From positions 434,001 through 498,000 of the forward strand of contig OZ243952.1 of NCBI GenBank assembly GCA_965214615.1: a stretch of DNA of 64,000 nt, in the 5' to 3' direction. The stretch comes from CBDAUN01 sp965214615 (GTDB lineage Bacteria; Pseudomonadota; Gammaproteobacteria; Arenicellales; JAJDZL01). This document shows positions 7,633-16,194 of this stretch, piece after piece. Under the pieces are notes generated by a model. It was not told where the DNA came from. It made no database searches and worked only from the letters and a program-made list of their open reading frames with translations. Numbering within the stretch: the first letter of the stretch is position 1; the number at the start of each line of letters is the position of its first letter. A program made the translations under genes and the position numbers.

Positions 7633-8892
7633 TCAGGCTTCCCAGAGCATCCTGAACGGCATTGCGTATAGCTTGGAAGCCACTTGCTGAATACGTTCGC
7701 CATCGTGAAGCAGGATGCCGCAGGCGAATCTGTGCGCCAAAGTTTCCTTGAGACGATTCAAACCCTTGAAGTCCTGCGGATGAGCTGTAGCACCTGCCTT
7801 GATTTTGATTCCGACCACTAGGCCGGACCGGCCCTCAATGACGAAGTCCACCTCGATGCCGTCTTTATCGCGATAGTGGTTGATGCGTATCTTTGCGTCA
7901 AAGTGGGCGGTGGCTTTTGCGATCTCTCCAAACACGAAGCTCTCAAGAAGAGGCCCCAACTTTTGACGTGTGCGTGAGATGTCTGTTGCATCCGTCTGCT
8001 GTAGCGCCGCCAGCAGTCCTGAGTCAAGAAAATGAAGTTTCGGCGCCTTCACCAGGCGCTTTAACTGATTGCTGTGCCAGGCGTGGACCCGGCGCATCAC
8101 GAACATGTGCTCAAGCAGGGTGATCCATCGATCTACGGTTTTACCGTCAACTTCTATGCGCGTTCCGAGACCTGCCAGATTGAGCAAGTGTCCAGATAAA
8201 TTTGCCGCATGCTCGATTAGGCGGGTCATTTCATTGCGTTTTCCAACGCGGGCGAGATCGGAGACCTCTCGCTCGGCAAGCGTTTGCGCGTAGGATTCTA
8301 GCCAGTTGCGGCGACGATCGGACGAGCTACGTGCGAGAGCCGCCGGATAGCCGCCGGCAAGAACACGTTCGACGAGGTCGGGTGTGGGTCCCGTTTGCTG
8401 GAAGGGCGGAAAATCATTGCGGAATGCCCGCTCGAGGAATCGGGGCTTTGTCTGACCAGTCATTTCCGCCTGAGACAGCGGCAGAAGTTCAATGGTTTCG
8501 ACACGCCCGGCTAGAGAGTCCGGAGAAATCTCGCTCCTGAAAAGATCAACTGAACCGGTAATCAGATACCGGCCGGGCTTCGGATTTTCGTCAACTGTTT
8601 TCTTCAATGCCAGAAAAAGACTCGGCGCACGCTGTATTTCATCGATTGCCGCGAACTGTAATCTCCGAACAAAGCCTACAGGATCGTCCTGAGCGAAATG
8701 CCTGACTTGTTGATCATCCAGCGACACGAATTCCCGGCCATCGCTATCGGCGATACGTCGTGCAAGTGTCGTCTTGCCCGATTGACGCGGCCCCACAATT
8801 GCGACGATGCGAGTATCCGTGAGTACCGTACGCGCTGATTCTTCCAGATGTCGATCTATATAAGATTCGGATATTGTCGTCCAATTGGGCAT
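7633..8892 (-). CDS. AAA ATPase with DUF4143 domain
   Basis: The 419-residue protein has an N-terminal P-loop (IVGPRQSGKTTLAR, about residues 32-45), a Walker B-like FAAIDEIQRAPS, the sensor-like segment YLITGSVDLF, and a C-terminal DUF4143 region that ends in a PD-(D/E)XK-like half (INHYRDKDGIEVDFVIEG ... GIKIKAG). This family is widespread and strain-variable, and its biological role is unknown. It lies alone, convergent with lysJ. Its start codon at 8892 is only eight bases from an array of about 22-bp repeats, so any promoter must overlap that array. A relative with a premature stop lies at 61.8 kb. Confidence 0.88.
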   Translation of the reverse strand: MPNWTTISESYIDRHLEESARTVLTDTRIVAIVGPRQSGKTTLARRIADSDGREFVSLDDQQVRHFAQDDPVGFVRRLQFAAIDEIQRAPSLFLALKKTVDENPKPGRYLITGSVDLFRSEISPDSLAGRVETIELLPLSQAEMTGQTKPRFLERAFRNDFPPFQQTGPTPDLVERVLAGGYPAALARSSSDRRRNWLESYAQTLAEREVSDLARVGKRNEMTRLIEHAANLSGHLLNLAGLGTRIEVDGKTVDRWITLLEHMFVMRRVHAWHSNQLKRLVKAPKLHFLDSGLLAALQQTDATDISRTRQKLGPLLESFVFGEIAKATAHFDAKIRINHYRDKDGIEVDFVIEGRSGLVVGIKIKAGATAHPQDFKGLNRLKETLAHRFACGILLHDGERIQQVASKLYAMPFRMLWEA

Positions 8893-8900
8893 AGAACTAT

Positions 8901-9100
8901 CGGCTAATACGGAACTACTGCTTCGTCTAGCACGGAATCAATATTGGTCTGATACGGCATATCTATTTCAATAGTACGTAATTATTCTATATTAAACAAA
9001 GAATAACGCTCCATCTGATACGGGTTAAGTGTTCCGTCTAATACGGAATAATTTTTCGTCTAACACGGAAAAATTATTCGACCAAAATGGAATATTTGAC
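8901..9100. repeat. Array of nine ~22-bp iteron-like repeats
   Basis: Nine degenerate copies of a motif with core CGTCTAATACGGAAT follow one another with starts at 8901, 8924, 8946, 8969, 8990, 9012, 9035, 9057 and 9079, a period of 21-23 bases. Units 1, 2, 7 and 8 match best; units 4, 5 and 9 are the most decayed. The stretch is AT-rich and the period is not a multiple of three, so it is not coding. It begins eight bases before the start codon of the leftward ATPase gene. A period of about two helical turns is what one expects for a protein binding repeatedly to one face of DNA, as at operator arrays or replication iterons; that function is inferred. Confidence 0.75.
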
Positions 9101-9372
9101 TACATTACCAGGATTTTCTGACAACCTCTACCCTAGGCTGGGCAAATTTGTGGAGATGACCGTCTGGTTCAAATGAATGACCGCACGATTCTAAATTTCC
9201 GGTTCTGTTTCGTGTGGAGTTCTCACATCCGAAGCCGAACCTAGACGATGAAACAAGGACCTGTCCGAACTGGACACTGCACCGGTCGAGCGTGACAACG
9301 AGGCGCATCTAATGCGTTGACGGCCGCACCCCGGCTATCTTGGCGTGCCTGCAAACATCGTCGAATAGCGCC

Positions 9373-9618
9373 TTATGCTCTGCGTCGTCTTGCAATAGTG
9401 GCGATCACAATGCACGGTTTCTGCGCCGAAACCGCCGTAACATGCTTGAATTGACCTTGGATTGCAGACTTGAGAAACGAGATATCGATTTTGATCAAGA
9501 ACCTGTCAATTTTGATTTTCCTGTGACTCCAGACGCAGTGCTGGAATGTTCCGGATTCAATCAGTTCAATGGCTCTTTTGACGTTGCAAACGGCTGCGAC
9601 AGCCGAAGTCGGGCACAC
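9373..9618 (-). pseudogene. Remnant of an HNH-type gene (fragment duplicate)
   Basis: A leftward frame encodes RAIELIESGTFQHCVWSHRK, which is nearly the same as a segment of the methyltransferase-HNH fusion encoded at 11606-13390. After that segment the homology stops and the frame turns into unrelated sequence, missing the HNH motif itself. I read this as a debris fragment left by duplication or deletion. The rest of 9101-9700 holds only short broken frames; one at about 9310-9400 (leftward) gives a protein-like string of some 30 residues that I cannot identify. Confidence 0.6.
9510..9579. repeat. 70-bp direct repeat, copy 1
   Basis: These 70 bases match 11959-12028 with one mismatch that I can see. 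Copy 2 lies inside the intact methyltransferase-HNH gene, copy 1 inside the remnant. Near-identity in a region that otherwise lacks similarity points to a recent duplication, or to preserved ends of a deletion. Confidence 0.8.
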
Positions 9619-9699
9619 CGATTCCTTTAATATTGCGGCGAAAAAGACCGAATCGTACTGACGCCGCTTCGACCTGACCGTGCGGACTCACCGCAAGCG

Positions 9700-10674
9700 T
9701 CAATTCATATTTGTATCAAACACGCTTTCAATGCTGGAAGCACTCAGAGCACGATCGAACCAGTCGTCCAGCTGTTGCTCGTCGGCTTCGGCAATGATCC
9801 GGTCGTAGACAGACGGCACTTGGCCAAAACGTTTGATCAAGTATCGCCGCATGGTTTTCTCCACGCCCTGCCTCATACCTTGCTCTACGCCCTGCCTCAC
9901 GCCTTGCTCTATGCCCTGCCTCACGCCTTGCTCTCTGACGTTGCCCCACATGTCATGCACATCCTGTTTCAACTGTTTCATTGATCTGACCTCCCGGTTC
10001 GAGTCAATTATCCGCTTCGCCGTCTCGTTCGCCAATTCCTGATACGCCTCAGACTCCTCGTCCGCATTCTCCTGAATGAATTGCACCGCTTCGATCAACT
10101 TCTCATCAGCTTCATCGTGATGGCGCAGCAACATGAGCGCTCCGGCAAAATCGTCCGGATGCGCCTCATCCCGCTTCAGCAGTTCGACTTCCTCAACGAC
10201 TACGTAGCGGTGACTCGGCTGATACCGTGCAATCTCCTCGCTGCCAGGTTCGAACATCGCCTCAATCGCGGTCGGCACGTTCCACCTGTGCTCGCCAGTA
10301 TACAGTACCACCGAAATCACGGTCGGCATCCGGCCTTTGCCGAAACCGGTCTTGCCGCGCACCTTCCACAGCGCCTCATACTGCAGTCCTGCGTAGGTGA
10401 GCATCCGAAACGGCATGCCCGGATCGACCCGGGACTGGAACTCGAAGTGAAAGAACACCACCAGCGTGTGATTGTCGCCCCGGTAGTCAACCACCCAGGC
10501 CGAATCGCCGAAACGCTGCACCAGATTTCTGCTCACCCAGTCCGACGGTATGCGACGCAAAGTGGACAGGTCGAGAGCGGCGAGAAGCTCAGGCGAAACC
10601 ACGTATCGCAGATAGGAAGCGACTGCTCTTGGGTCGGTGTTGAATACGCGTTTGATTGCTGAATCGGATTTCAT
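9700..10674 (-). CDS. Rpn-family recombination-promoting nuclease / PD-(D/E)XK transposase-like protein
   Basis: The 324-residue protein matches the Rpn/Transposase_31 family of PD-(D/E)XK nucleases linked to RecA-independent recombination. It has the N-terminal helix region (SDSAIKRVFNTDPRAVASYL), the active-site strands around VDYRGDN and VVFFHFEFQSRVD (Asp, then Glu-x-Gln), and PTVISVVLYTGEHRWN. The C-terminal part carries a glycine-arginine repeat (EQGVRQG units, about residues 247-271) before a conserved tail. The repeat is encoded by 24-bp DNA units and is a likely site of length change. The gene stands alone in an accessory region. Confidence 0.85.
   Translation of the reverse strand: MKSDSAIKRVFNTDPRAVASYLRYVVSPELLAALDLSTLRRIPSDWVSRNLVQRFGDSAWVVDYRGDNHTLVVFFHFEFQSRVDPGMPFRMLTYAGLQYEALWKVRGKTGFGKGRMPTVISVVLYTGEHRWNVPTAIEAMFEPGSEEIARYQPSHRYVVVEEVELLKRDEAHPDDFAGALMLLRHHDEADEKLIEAVQFIQENADEESEAYQELANETAKRIIDSNREVRSMKQLKQDVHDMWGNVREQGVRQGIEQGVRQGVEQGMRQGVEKTMRRYLIKRFGQVPSVYDRIIAEADEQQLDDWFDRALSASSIESVFDTNMN
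9863..9934. repeat. 24-bp tandem repeats inside the Rpn-type gene
   Basis: About three copies of a 24-base unit follow head to tail and encode the eight-residue repeats built on EQGVRQG in the nuclease above. Because the period is a multiple of three, unit gain or loss would keep the frame. Such repeats are common near the C-terminus of this protein family. Confidence 0.75.
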
Positions 10675-10882
10675 GGAATCTCCATTTGCGAGGTGCCGTT
10701 GTGCATAGTCGAACTGAGGATGACCGCCTCAGGCGGATTGGATTGCCCGGGCGACATTGATGCACTCGAGGCTCTGAAGTTGACGGCACGTCAGATGTCC
10801 GGTCTCGAGTTCTTTGCAGCTATATATTCGTAAGGTTTCCTGTGGAGTAATCGGATGTGCCTCAGCGCAGTACTTTCCGCGA

Positions 10883-11527
10883 TTAGGAGTCGGAATTGAC
10901 ACTCTTGGAATCATCCCAGACTATGCCGTCCAAAAGTTTGTGCGCTTTTCCTAAAGCACGGCGATAGGCTAATTCGTTATGAGCGGGAAGCTGGCGGAAA
11001 TATAGCTCTGAGACATTTCGAATCTCGCCGGTCGGCAGCCGTTCTCGCCCGATTACCCATCGCACAATCGCGCCTTCCTTTAGAAGTTGGCGATCGTGCT
11101 CATTAATGTCATTTTTCGAAAAAGTGGCATGATCGGTTGGAAGCGGGGATTTTGATCGAACATCAACCATTCTGACACAAAAATCATCATTACCGATGCT
11201 TTCAATATACCCCTCCCATTCGACAATGGGAGTAAGCGAACGCGCGTTCTTGATTGGTTCATTTGCAAATTGAGATGTTGACGCGACCTCAGCAAACTGC
11301 AAATTTTCTTCTGTGGGTTGGAAGTCAATTTCTAAGTCCGATGTTCCTCTAACCATAGAATTGTTATCGTCGCTTTGAAAATGCCTCCACTCGTAGTTTG
11401 AATTTAGAACTTGAGACACGCTACCTTTGACCGAATTTTCGATATTAATTTCTGTTCGCGGTTCGGTCTCAATAGCTGGATTTGCAGAGAGTTCTCTCAA
11501 AACCGAATCTAAAGCGAAATCACCCAT
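10883..11527 (-). CDS. Hypothetical protein beside the methyltransferase-HNH gene
   Basis: The 214-residue product has a low-complexity acidic N-terminal half and a better-structured C-terminal half (about residues 105-190) that reads as a small beta-rich domain: WEGYIESIGNDDFCVRMVDV, then FSKNDINEHDRQLLKEGAIV, RWVIGRERLPTG and ELYFRQLPAHN. I have the impression that similar domains occur beside defence-type genes but cannot name a family. It lies 78 bases downstream of, and in the same direction as, the methyltransferase-HNH gene, so the two may form one transcript. Confidence 0.7.
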   Translation of the reverse strand: MGDFALDSVLRELSANPAIETEPRTEINIENSVKGSVSQVLNSNYEWRHFQSDDNNSMVRGTSDLEIDFQPTEENLQFAEVASTSQFANEPIKNARSLTPIVEWEGYIESIGNDDFCVRMVDVRSKSPLPTDHATFSKNDINEHDRQLLKEGAIVRWVIGRERLPTGEIRNVSELYFRQLPAHNELAYRRALGKAHKLLDGIVWDDSKSVNSDS

Positions 11528-11605
11528 AATTCAATCCTTCTGACATTATCGTGTAAATAATTGACCGGATTCGTCCACGAATTCTCACTCGACTGCTTTC
11601 AGTAC

Positions 11606-13390
11606 TCAGCACGATACTCCCTCCCACTCGGCAATCTGCTGATTGATCCTGAGTCGTCGCTGTTGAAATACCAGAGAGGAAAATACCTCTTCGAGATTAT
11701 CGGTACTGGATGTAACCATTCTGAGGCTTGCCGAGGCCTGAGTGAAGAAATCTTGCTTGCACTTGTCGGACATCTTGACATACGCCTTTTCCCACCATGT
11801 AAGAATCAAATCCTCCGAGCGTTGCAGCAATTCGACTTTTGGCAGTTTTTCGCGCTTTTGATTCCGGTTCACTGCGCTATGTGACGGCATTAGATTCCAC
11901 ATGTCGTTGCATGGCCAGGCGGAAAACGGAAAGCAGTGATCGATGTCGAAGCTGTCGCTTTTGATTTTCCTGTGACTCCAGACGCAGTTCTGGAATGTTC
12001 CGGATTCAATCAGTTCAATGGCTCTTTTTCTTGATTCGTGTGTCGCGTGTTCATCATGCTGCCAGGCAAGCGCGGCATCCATGGTCTCGATGGCGGCAGG
12101 AACTTTGGCCTGACTTTTCGAATATCCCTTGATCAGAGACTTCCATTCAGCCACGATAGCCGGCTCGATCCACGCTCCGTACTGAAGTGCTGCCTGCCAT
12201 AGATCAAGCGAGATTCTTACTTCTCCGAAACTGTAAAGATAGGGTTCGTCCAGACAAATCTGTTCCGACATTCGGCTGTACTCGAATTTTCGCGCCTTAA
12301 ACACTTTCTGCTGTCCGTCGCTGTAGGTGGTGTAATGCATCGGCATTTTTACGAGCGTATTGCAAACATCATTCAATGCCGAATGCAGCCTGCTCGCAAT
12401 TGCTGCAGAAAATATTTTTCCGATTCCCAAATCGAATGGCGAAATATGACTGAGATGACCGTATGGCTTCTTAGCAAATCCCAAGCCCTTTGATCCAGCG
12501 GTATTTCCTGGCATCTGCGGCAGGTTTTGATCCAGAAGCGGCCGGTAGACCCGAAGCCAGTAGAGTGCGAACAGGCCAAGCGGCAGCACCACTGTGTCAT
12601 CATCTTCGATATTGGCTAGCCCGCTGGCAGATTGCGCAATGTGCTGAAGAACTTTCAGCAGCCCAAGCTTGTATGTCGAGGACTTGGAGTCATTCAGAAT
12701 GATTCCGCGCAGCAAAGGCAATGCGCCTGTGCCATCGCCCGGAGAGCGCAGGATGAAACAAGTCCAATTCACATTCGCACGGCCTTGTGCGTCATCCCTA
12801 TTGAATTGGTCAACTTGAAACAGGCCGTGATCCTTTGCCAAGGTCACGACTTCCGAATCCGGGATGTCCCAGAATCCCCGCACCGGCTCGAACGGACCGT
12901 GGCGAAGCGTGATGTAGAGCAGCCCGCCGGGCTTGAGCATATTGACGATTCGCCTGAATGCCGATTTGCGCTCGGATTCGGCCACATGCATCCATACCGC
13001 GCTCATGACAATTGCGTCGTAGCGGTCTCCCCGTTGAATCACGCGTCTTAGCTTTGGCAGCTTGTCAGACACCCAGGATATGCCGGCATGCTTGTGACGA
13101 GCCTGCGCTTGAGTGCGCATTTCGCTTGACGGCTCCACGGCGACAACGCAATGGCCAAGCTTGGCCATTGCTGCGGCATCGCGGCCGGTGCCCGAGCCGA
13201 TATCAAGAATCAGGCAGGGCGTGTCGGGAAGATGCCTGATGAATTCCGAATGCAATTCATCGAAACTCAGTCGTTCGTAAACGTCAGCAAGCCGGGTGGC
13301 ATTGGAGTTGTACCAATCCGCTATGGAGGTCGACCCGCCCGCCCTCTTGGGCGCGCCGCCCTTGGGAGGGGATCTCTCGTGAGATGTCAT
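11606..13390 (-). CDS. Fusion of SAM-dependent methyltransferase and HNH endonuclease-type domains
   Basis: This 594-residue protein has two recognisable parts. Residues about 25-210 are a class I methyltransferase with motif I LILDIGSGTGRDAAAMAKLG and the acidic end of strand 2 (VAVEPSSEM). Residues about 230-470 form a helical linker containing LLRGIILNDSKSSTYKLGLL. Residues about 482-517 form an HNH-type motif (DIDHCFPFSAWPCNDMWNL followed by PSHSAVNRNQKR). A modification-like and a nuclease-like domain in one chain is suggestive of a self/non-self system, but the methyltransferase could act on something other than DNA: I see no DPPY or PC motif of DNA methylases. The unknown gene at 10883 lies directly downstream. 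Confidence 0.8.
   Translation of the reverse strand: MTSHERSPPKGGAPKRAGGSTSIADWYNSNATRLADVYERLSFDELHSEFIRHLPDTPCLILDIGSGTGRDAAAMAKLGHCVVAVEPSSEMRTQAQARHKHAGISWVSDKLPKLRRVIQRGDRYDAIVMSAVWMHVAESERKSAFRRIVNMLKPGGLLYITLRHGPFEPVRGFWDIPDSEVVTLAKDHGLFQVDQFNRDDAQGRANVNWTCFILRSPGDGTGALPLLRGIILNDSKSSTYKLGLLKVLQHIAQSASGLANIEDDDTVVLPLGLFALYWLRVYRPLLDQNLPQMPGNTAGSKGLGFAKKPYGHLSHISPFDLGIGKIFSAAIASRLHSALNDVCNTLVKMPMHYTTYSDGQQKVFKARKFEYSRMSEQICLDEPYLYSFGEVRISLDLWQAALQYGAWIEPAIVAEWKSLIKGYSKSQAKVPAAIETMDAALAWQHDEHATHESRKRAIELIESGTFQNCVWSHRKIKSDSFDIDHCFPFSAWPCNDMWNLMPSHSAVNRNQKREKLPKVELLQRSEDLILTWWEKAYVKMSDKCKQDFFTQASASLRMVTSSTDNLEEVFSSLVFQQRRLRINQQIAEWEGVSC
11959..12028. repeat. 70-bp direct repeat, copy 2
   Basis: This is the copy within the coding sequence of the methyltransferase-HNH fusion, just N-terminal to its HNH motif. 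It pairs with 9510-9579. Confidence 0.8.
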
Positions 13391-13649
13391 GCTGCTTGAT
13401 TATTCACAGTTCAATTGCCGACCAACATAGGCTATTTTAAGGCAATGTCACTGATATTATGAGATTCGTGCTGCTGACCTTCTCCTTGAATTCCGTTTTG
13501 GACACGCCTTCAGGATGTTTTATGACCTGTCATTCAGACGGCGCGATGGAAATTTCAGATCCGAGTCGGTATTGACGCCTCAATCGGACAGTTCGATGTG
13601 ACAGAATCTATCGTGAGCGCACGCGATACCCTGAACTGCTGCAGCCCAA

Positions 13650-14681
13650 TCAAAAACTATAGCGAATCGACACTATAGTGGACTTGGTGCGTGTCCTTTC
13701 AATCGTCTGTCCATCGGCACTGAATTGCGTTGCGGCGTAGTTGACACCCAGATTTACAGACAGTCCGCGCGCCATATCGTACTGCGCTCCCAATGCGGTA
13801 GACTTTTCGGCATTGCCTGCGATTCGACCATAATGTCCTTCCGCCGACAAGGTTAGGGCGCCGATTTTGTTTCGAATGCCCGCCGAAGCATAGCGTCGCT
13901 TCATGGTTTCGCCATCGAAATAGACCCGTTCCGCGCCCATTCCGATGTCGAAGGCCGTACTGCCATAGATCAATTCGCCCACGATCCCGATGCCTTTCGT
14001 GTCATGCCGGGCCTTTCCAGTTGACGGAGCATAGCTCGCTTTGTTGGTTCGAAAGGTAAGCCGATAATCCTTGGTACCCCTTGGGCGCTGATACACCGCA
14101 CCGAAATCGTACTGATCATCTTCATCGTAAATTGAACTGACCACCCATGGCCCGAACCGTCCGACATAGCTGGCGCCGCTGTCGGCCGGCTCGCCCAGAA
14201 AATCGTCAAAAGCAAGTTCGCCGCTGCCGGCGCCACGGCGCCGGCGGGTTTGCTCGCGTACAACGGCAGCTACATTGCCGAAAACAAACGTCCCCCAGCT
14301 ACTGCCGACAGACACCGAGGCATTGTCGACATAGTCGCTGTCAGGAACTGACACATCAGTGTTCTCGTCGGTGTATTGACCAAAGTATGCAACACCCACA
14401 TGCCAGCGATTCGTTAGCTGAGCCGCTGCTTGAAGCTGGAAGTTTGCCGTAAAGCTTTCGCCGGTTCGGTTGTTTTCGTTATTGTGGACCACCGCAGAGT
14501 CCATCACGCCGCTCGCAGAAAGGGTAAAGTCTCCAACCTGTGTTGCCAAAGGCTTTTCTAGCGAGGATAGGCGCTCAGAGTTGAGCGAAACATTTTGTGC
14601 GCTTACGGCGCCCGGCAACGCGAGAACGATTGCCAGCATTAATTTGAGAGCCGGGCGTAGCCCGGTTTTGGATTTGTTCAT
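13650..14681 (-). CDS. Outer-membrane porin-like beta-barrel
   Basis: The 343-residue protein begins with a Sec signal peptide (basic start, hydrophobic core, cleavage after AVSA, about residue 28). The rest shows alternating hydrophobic strands with aromatic girdles and Gly/Asn/Asp turns, and ends in SIRYSF, the terminal Phe recognised by the Bam machinery. It fits general Gram-negative porins in length and layout. A run of Arg (RRRRGAGSG, about residues 147-155) may mark the constriction loop. It shows the organism has an outer membrane. The substrate cannot be read. It lies downstream of the haloperoxidase-type gene on the same strand, 62 bases away. Confidence 0.8.
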   Translation of the reverse strand: MNKSKTGLRPALKLMLAIVLALPGAVSAQNVSLNSERLSSLEKPLATQVGDFTLSASGVMDSAVVHNNENNRTGESFTANFQLQAAAQLTNRWHVGVAYFGQYTDENTDVSVPDSDYVDNASVSVGSSWGTFVFGNVAAVVREQTRRRRGAGSGELAFDDFLGEPADSGASYVGRFGPWVVSSIYDEDDQYDFGAVYQRPRGTKDYRLTFRTNKASYAPSTGKARHDTKGIGIVGELIYGSTAFDIGMGAERVYFDGETMKRRYASAGIRNKIGALTLSAEGHYGRIAGNAEKSTALGAQYDMARGLSVNLGVNYAATQFSADGQTIERTRTKSTIVSIRYSF

Positions 14682-14743
14682 TGTCCTTACAGGCCATTAA
14701 GGTGCGAGCTATGCAACCGCTTCAGTTGCATGACGAAGCTTAC

Positions 14744-16135
14744 CTATGCAGGCATGAACGTGTTCTCGAATGCATGACGTGCGATTGCCTTTCCGCAGCG
14801 CATCGCGTGCGAGTGGTCGATTTCCCAGTGAACTCCGCCGTAGATCCTGCTCCAGCCGTTTTCCTCCGCCATGTGGCTCAAGCTGGTCCAATGCCGGGTC
14901 ACACCATGCAACTGCGGCCAAAGCACTTCATCAGGCGCGCGACCCGAAAAGGCAATCCGGTCGCGGCCGATAATCAGACGAAGTATCTCGGCGCCAGCGG
15001 CGCCGAACGTGGAATGGCCCGAAGTGTAAGCCGGAAACTCCGGCGTCGGAATGTAGCTGCGCCAATCCGGCTGCAGTTGCACCCGCGGGTCGGGGTTCTC
15101 AAACTTCATGGCCTGGATGCGGATCGCGCTTTCCGGGCGAATGATGTCATTGTGGTACTTGGAATCCCATGCGCAAATCGATGAATCGCACTGCGTCATT
15201 CCAATCAGCGCAAATGCTTTGGCCATTTCAATGAAGCTAAGATCGACTTCCTGCAGCAATTGCATGCTGATGTAAAGCATATGCCCGGGAGGCGTGATCC
15301 CCCAGGGTCCGTCTTCCCAGAAAATCGCAATTTCTGATTCGTCGGCTGTGCGGACGCTGCTATCAGCCGCGCCAATTGTGCGAACTATGTCGAAACTGCG
15401 TGCAAATTCCGGACTTTCCGGATCATGGAAATCAGCCTCTCTGAATTGCAAGGCGCTTTGCATCGTCCACGGCATGATCATCCCGTGCCCCGGGAACAGG
15501 CCGCGATCAAACGTGGAAAATGCCGGACCGGGGCTGGCTCCGTAAAACGGCCCCGTAGGCAGCCAGCACAAGGCATCGGTTCGACGCGGATAGCGACCGA
15601 GATAGTAGTGAACCTTGCTAGGCTCGGAACCGTCGCGAGTCCGCAAGTCCAGCAGGCGATCGGCTGCCGTCTTGCCCCACTGGATGCCTAGCGATTTGGC
15701 TTCGCCGTCCGGATAGCGGTCAAGGAATGCTCTTCGATCAAATACGAACGGCTGCTGAAAGGCTTCTGCCGCAGCAATTGAAAAGGCAACGCCGTAGGCG
15801 ACTTCAAGGTCTGCATTAGGCGGACCGTAGCCTATTCCATACGGTTCGCTGTAAGTCCGGGCTATGCCGTTTGCAGCGAGAAATCCGGCAGCGGTCGCCA
15901 TCGCATAGTTGTATGCTGCGCGCGGCGGCGCAATTCTTTGATCCCGTACCTGCTGAAGTGCGACATCGGTCCAGTGAAACACCGGATTCATATTTTCCGG
16001 TCGAATGATCTGCGTTGCGTACGAAGATCGATTTCCATAGTGTGCAGCTTTCGGTGCGACACACCCGGCAAGAGTGGACGAGATCGCAGCAAGCGCCGTT
16101 GTTGCACCAATGAATTCACGCCGTGTTGTAGCCAT
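14744..16135 (-). CDS. Tat-exported vanadium haloperoxidase / PAP2-type lipoprotein
   Basis: The product (463 residues) carries a twin-arginine-like start (TTRREFIGA), a hydrophobic stretch and a lipobox LAGC, so it is probably exported folded and anchored as a lipoprotein. The C-terminal half has the complete vanadate/phosphate-binding signature of the haloperoxidase-PAP2 superfamily: Lys and Arg in WDSKYHNDIIRPESAIR, AYTSGHSTFGAA, and SRIYGGVHWEIDHSHA with the Arg and catalytic His. It could be a haloperoxidase or an acid phosphatase; the sequence does not decide. I choose ATG 16135 because an AAGGGA ribosome binding site lies eight bases ahead of it, whereas the upstream ATG at 16150 overlaps that site. 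Confidence 0.85.
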   Translation of the reverse strand: MATTRREFIGATTALAAISSTLAGCVAPKAAHYGNRSSYATQIIRPENMNPVFHWTDVALQQVRDQRIAPPRAAYNYAMATAAGFLAANGIARTYSEPYGIGYGPPNADLEVAYGVAFSIAAAEAFQQPFVFDRRAFLDRYPDGEAKSLGIQWGKTAADRLLDLRTRDGSEPSKVHYYLGRYPRRTDALCWLPTGPFYGASPGPAFSTFDRGLFPGHGMIMPWTMQSALQFREADFHDPESPEFARSFDIVRTIGAADSSVRTADESEIAIFWEDGPWGITPPGHMLYISMQLLQEVDLSFIEMAKAFALIGMTQCDSSICAWDSKYHNDIIRPESAIRIQAMKFENPDPRVQLQPDWRSYIPTPEFPAYTSGHSTFGAAGAEILRLIIGRDRIAFSGRAPDEVLWPQLHGVTRHWTSLSHMAEENGWSRIYGGVHWEIDHSHAMRCGKAIARHAFENTFMPA

Positions 16136-16168
16136 TTTGATTCCCTTCAATATCTCAATGCAACAAAA

Positions 16169-16194
16169 AATACTAATAAAATAGTAAGTATTAG
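16169..16194. promoter_or_regulatory. AT-rich inverted repeat between divergent genes
   Basis: Two nested six-base inverted repeats (AATACT/AGTATT and CTAATA/TATTAG) lie in the AT-rich gap between the leftward haloperoxidase gene and the rightward catabolic operon, about 35 bases upstream of the former's start. This looks like an operator for either gene. No regulator gene is adjacent, and in such AT-rich DNA short palindromes can arise by chance. Confidence 0.3.

Noticed and set aside
8901..9100. CRISPR array reading of the 22-bp repeats
   Set aside because: The units follow one another directly with only 5-8 variable bases between cores; there are no spacers of CRISPR length and no cas genes.
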